From positions 1-7,658 of the forward strand of contig JAFAGQ010000078.1 in the NCBI GenBank assembly GCA_023422555.1: a DNA stretch of 7,658 nucleotides, in the 5' to 3' direction. This document shows positions 6,061 to 7,658 of the stretch, piece after piece. How positions within the stretch are numbered: the first letter of the stretch is position 1; each line of letters begins with the position of its first letter. Below the pieces are notes generated by a model, which saw nothing but the letters and a program-made list of their open reading frames with translations, made no database searches and was not told where the DNA came from. Both the position numbers and the translations under genes were made by a program. Source of the stretch: Pseudomonadota bacterium. GTDB lineage: Bacteria > Pseudomonadota > Gammaproteobacteria > Burkholderiales > Burkholderiaceae_B.

Positions 6061-7635
6061 TCAGACATCGAGCAATTCTTCCGGGTCCTTTTCGCGGTGC
6101 TGTTCAACACTGACCTGACCGATACGGCGACCATCGAGTTCCACAACTTTGAACACGGTTTTGATGGGCCCTTGCTCGAGTTCAAAGACGTCACCGGGCT
6201 GCGCAAGGCGATCAAATTGCCGTAACAGATAGCCGGCCAGGGTGGCAGTCTCTTCGTTATCATCATAAAGACCGTCGATATTCAGAATCTGCTCAAGATG
6301 ACGCAAGTCGGCTGCGCCGTCTATCATCCAGCGACCTTCACCCACTTCAACAATATCCGGAGTTTCATCTTCATCCGGGAATTCCCCGGCAATAGCCTCG
6401 AAAACGTCCATGGCCGTAACAAGCCCTTCGATGGCGCCGAATTCATCTGTGACGACCACCAGCTGTCCGCGACTTTCCTTGAGCGTCTGTATCAGGGTGA
6501 GGATGTTGATTGACTCCGGTACCACCAGCGGTTTACGCAATTTTTTAACGCTGATCTGGCCTTCCGTAAGGATATCGGCAATCAGATCGCGTGCGCGACC
6601 GACACCGATGATTTCGTCCAGCGCGCCTCGACAGATCGGGAAAAAGGTATGCGGTGTATTGATAATCTCATCCCTGATCTGCAGGATGTCATCTTCGATA
6701 TTGATCCATGAAATATCCGAGCGGGGCGTCATGATCGAATGAATGCTGCGATCGGCCAGCGTGAGGACACCACTGACCATATAGCGCTCTTCATCTTCAA
6801 ACACGACAGGGTGTTCGGCTTCCATGCTTGGATTTTCCATATGCGCCTCGTCAGGAGGACGTTTTCCCAGCATGCGCAAAATACCCTCGGCCGTGCGTTC
6901 GCGCATCGGGCGGGTTGCTTCGGACCGCTTCAGGCTGTGGCGTGCAATCTGGTTGAATATTTCGATCATGACCGAGAAGCCAATGGCCGCGTACAGATAG
7001 CCTTTGGGTACCTTGAATCCAAACCCTTCTGCCAGCAGCGAGAACCCGATCATGAGCAAAAAGCCCAGGCATAGTACCACGACGGTGGGGTGCTGGTTCA
7101 CAAAGTTGGTCAGTGGCTTGGAGGCCAGCAGCATAACGCCCATGGCAATAATGACCGCTGCAAACATCACAGGCAGATGATCTACCATACCTACGGCGGT
7201 AATAATGGAATCCAGGGAAAAGATGGCATCGAGCACAATAATCTGCGTGACGATAACCCCGAAGCTGGCATACACCCGTGGACCGGAAGAGACCTTGGCT
7301 TTGCCTTCGAGTCGTTCATGCAGTTCCAGCGTCCCCTTGAACAGCAGGAAAAAGCCGCCGGCAATCAGAATCAGATCGCGTCCCGAAAAGGACAGGCTAT
7401 AGATGGAAAACAGCGGCGTGGTGAGTTTTATCAGCCACGACATGACCGACAGCAGAATCAGGCGCATAATCAGCGCCAGTGCCAGTCCGGTGATACGAGC
7501 TTTATCGCGCTGTCTTGGGGGTAGTTTGTCCACCAGAATGGCAATGAAGACAAGGTTGTCTATGCCTAAAACCAACTCCAGAACAATCAGCGTAATCAGG
7601 CCTACCCATACATTTGGGTCAAGCAACAGCTCCAT
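6061..7635 (-). CDS. yoaE: TerC-family integral membrane protein with CBS pair and CorC/HlyC domain (YoaE-like)
   Basis: The 524-residue product closely resembles E. coli YoaE (518) and YegH (527). Residues 1 to about 230 form a TerC-type membrane domain with some seven hydrophobic segments and the family's acidic motifs LELVLGIDNLVF (19-30) and LDAIFSLDSIITAVGM (135-150), whose aspartates are thought to bind metal. A charged linker (about 232-282) leads to two CBS domains (about 300-415; TPRSDISW at 303-310, TDEFGAIEGLVTAMDVFEAI at 396-415). A CorC/HlyC transporter-associated domain follows (about 430-512). The exact role is unsettled; TerC proteins are linked to metal-ion export, notably manganese, and to metalation of secreted enzymes. 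ATG 7635 is preferred over an adjoining TTG at 7638 because GGAG lies seven bases upstream of it. Its own terminator separates it from the sulfate operon, and no functional link to it is evident. The gene symbol rests on recalled similarity. Confidence 0.92.
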   Translation of the reverse strand: MELLLDPNVWVGLITLIVLELVLGIDNLVFIAILVDKLPPRQRDKARITGLALALIMRLILLSVMSWLIKLTTPLFSIYSLSFSGRDLILIAGGFFLLFKGTLELHERLEGKAKVSSGPRVYASFGVIVTQIIVLDAIFSLDSIITAVGMVDHLPVMFAAVIIAMGVMLLASKPLTNFVNQHPTVVVLCLGFLLMIGFSLLAEGFGFKVPKGYLYAAIGFSVMIEIFNQIARHSLKRSEATRPMRERTAEGILRMLGKRPPDEAHMENPSMEAEHPVVFEDEERYMVSGVLTLADRSIHSIMTPRSDISWINIEDDILQIRDEIINTPHTFFPICRGALDEIIGVGRARDLIADILTEGQISVKKLRKPLVVPESINILTLIQTLKESRGQLVVVTDEFGAIEGLVTAMDVFEAIAGEFPDEDETPDIVEVGEGRWMIDGAADLRHLEQILNIDGLYDDNEETATLAGYLLRQFDRLAQPGDVFELEQGPIKTVFKVVELDGRRIGQVSVEQHREKDPEELLDV

Positions 7636-7658
7636 CAAGGGACTCCAGTCATTGAGAT

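Noticed and set aside
1..7658. CRISPR arrays, tRNA or rRNA genes, insertion sequences, phage or defence genes
   Set aside because: No regularly spaced repeat array, tRNA-like cloverleaf, transposase frame or terminal inverted repeats with target duplications were seen anywhere in the window.

Overview
The window reads as a sulfate-uptake and sulfate-activation locus from a Gram-negative bacterium, most likely a betaproteobacterium of the Burkholderiales/Alcaligenaceae type. The grounds are a separate CysN that is not fused to CysC and carries the longer loop before its NKMD motif that I associate with that group, an sbp-cysT-cysW-cysA gene order, and a YoaE-like TerC/CBS/CorC protein. By eye the base composition is moderate, slightly above half G+C, which would suit Advenella better than Bordetella. 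That placement is inference.

Layout: cysN (3-1310, plus) is the large subunit of ATP sulfurylase; its partner cysD should lie just outside the left edge. It converges on a four-gene minus-strand operon for the sulfate/thiosulfate ABC importer: sbp (5728-4712), cysT (4611-3775), cysW (3766-2840) and cysA (2748-1666). Between the converging genes is about 355 bases without a recognisable gene. That stretch holds a hairpin with its T-tract on the minus strand, an 18-base near-repeat with a 24-base period, and a palindrome-centred hairpin. To the right of sbp, a strong intrinsic terminator (5940-5970), with a weaker hairpin before it, closes the yoaE-like gene (7635-6061, minus). The approximately 210 bases left between that terminator and sbp should hold the importer promoter; a dyad and a short direct repeat lie there.

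How it works together: Sbp captures sulfate in the periplasm, CysT/CysW form the membrane channel, and CysA powers import with ATP. CysN, with CysD, then activates the sulfate to adenosine 5'-phosphosulfate. The yoaE-like membrane protein has no evident link to sulfur metabolism and is a separate transcription unit.

All six protein-coding genes look intact and belong to well-known families. I see no mobile element, CRISPR array, tRNA, rRNA or new multi-gene system. What deserves a second look is non-coding: the structured, repeat-bearing 3' region of cysA, the competing hairpins between sbp and cysT, and the sbp upstream region.
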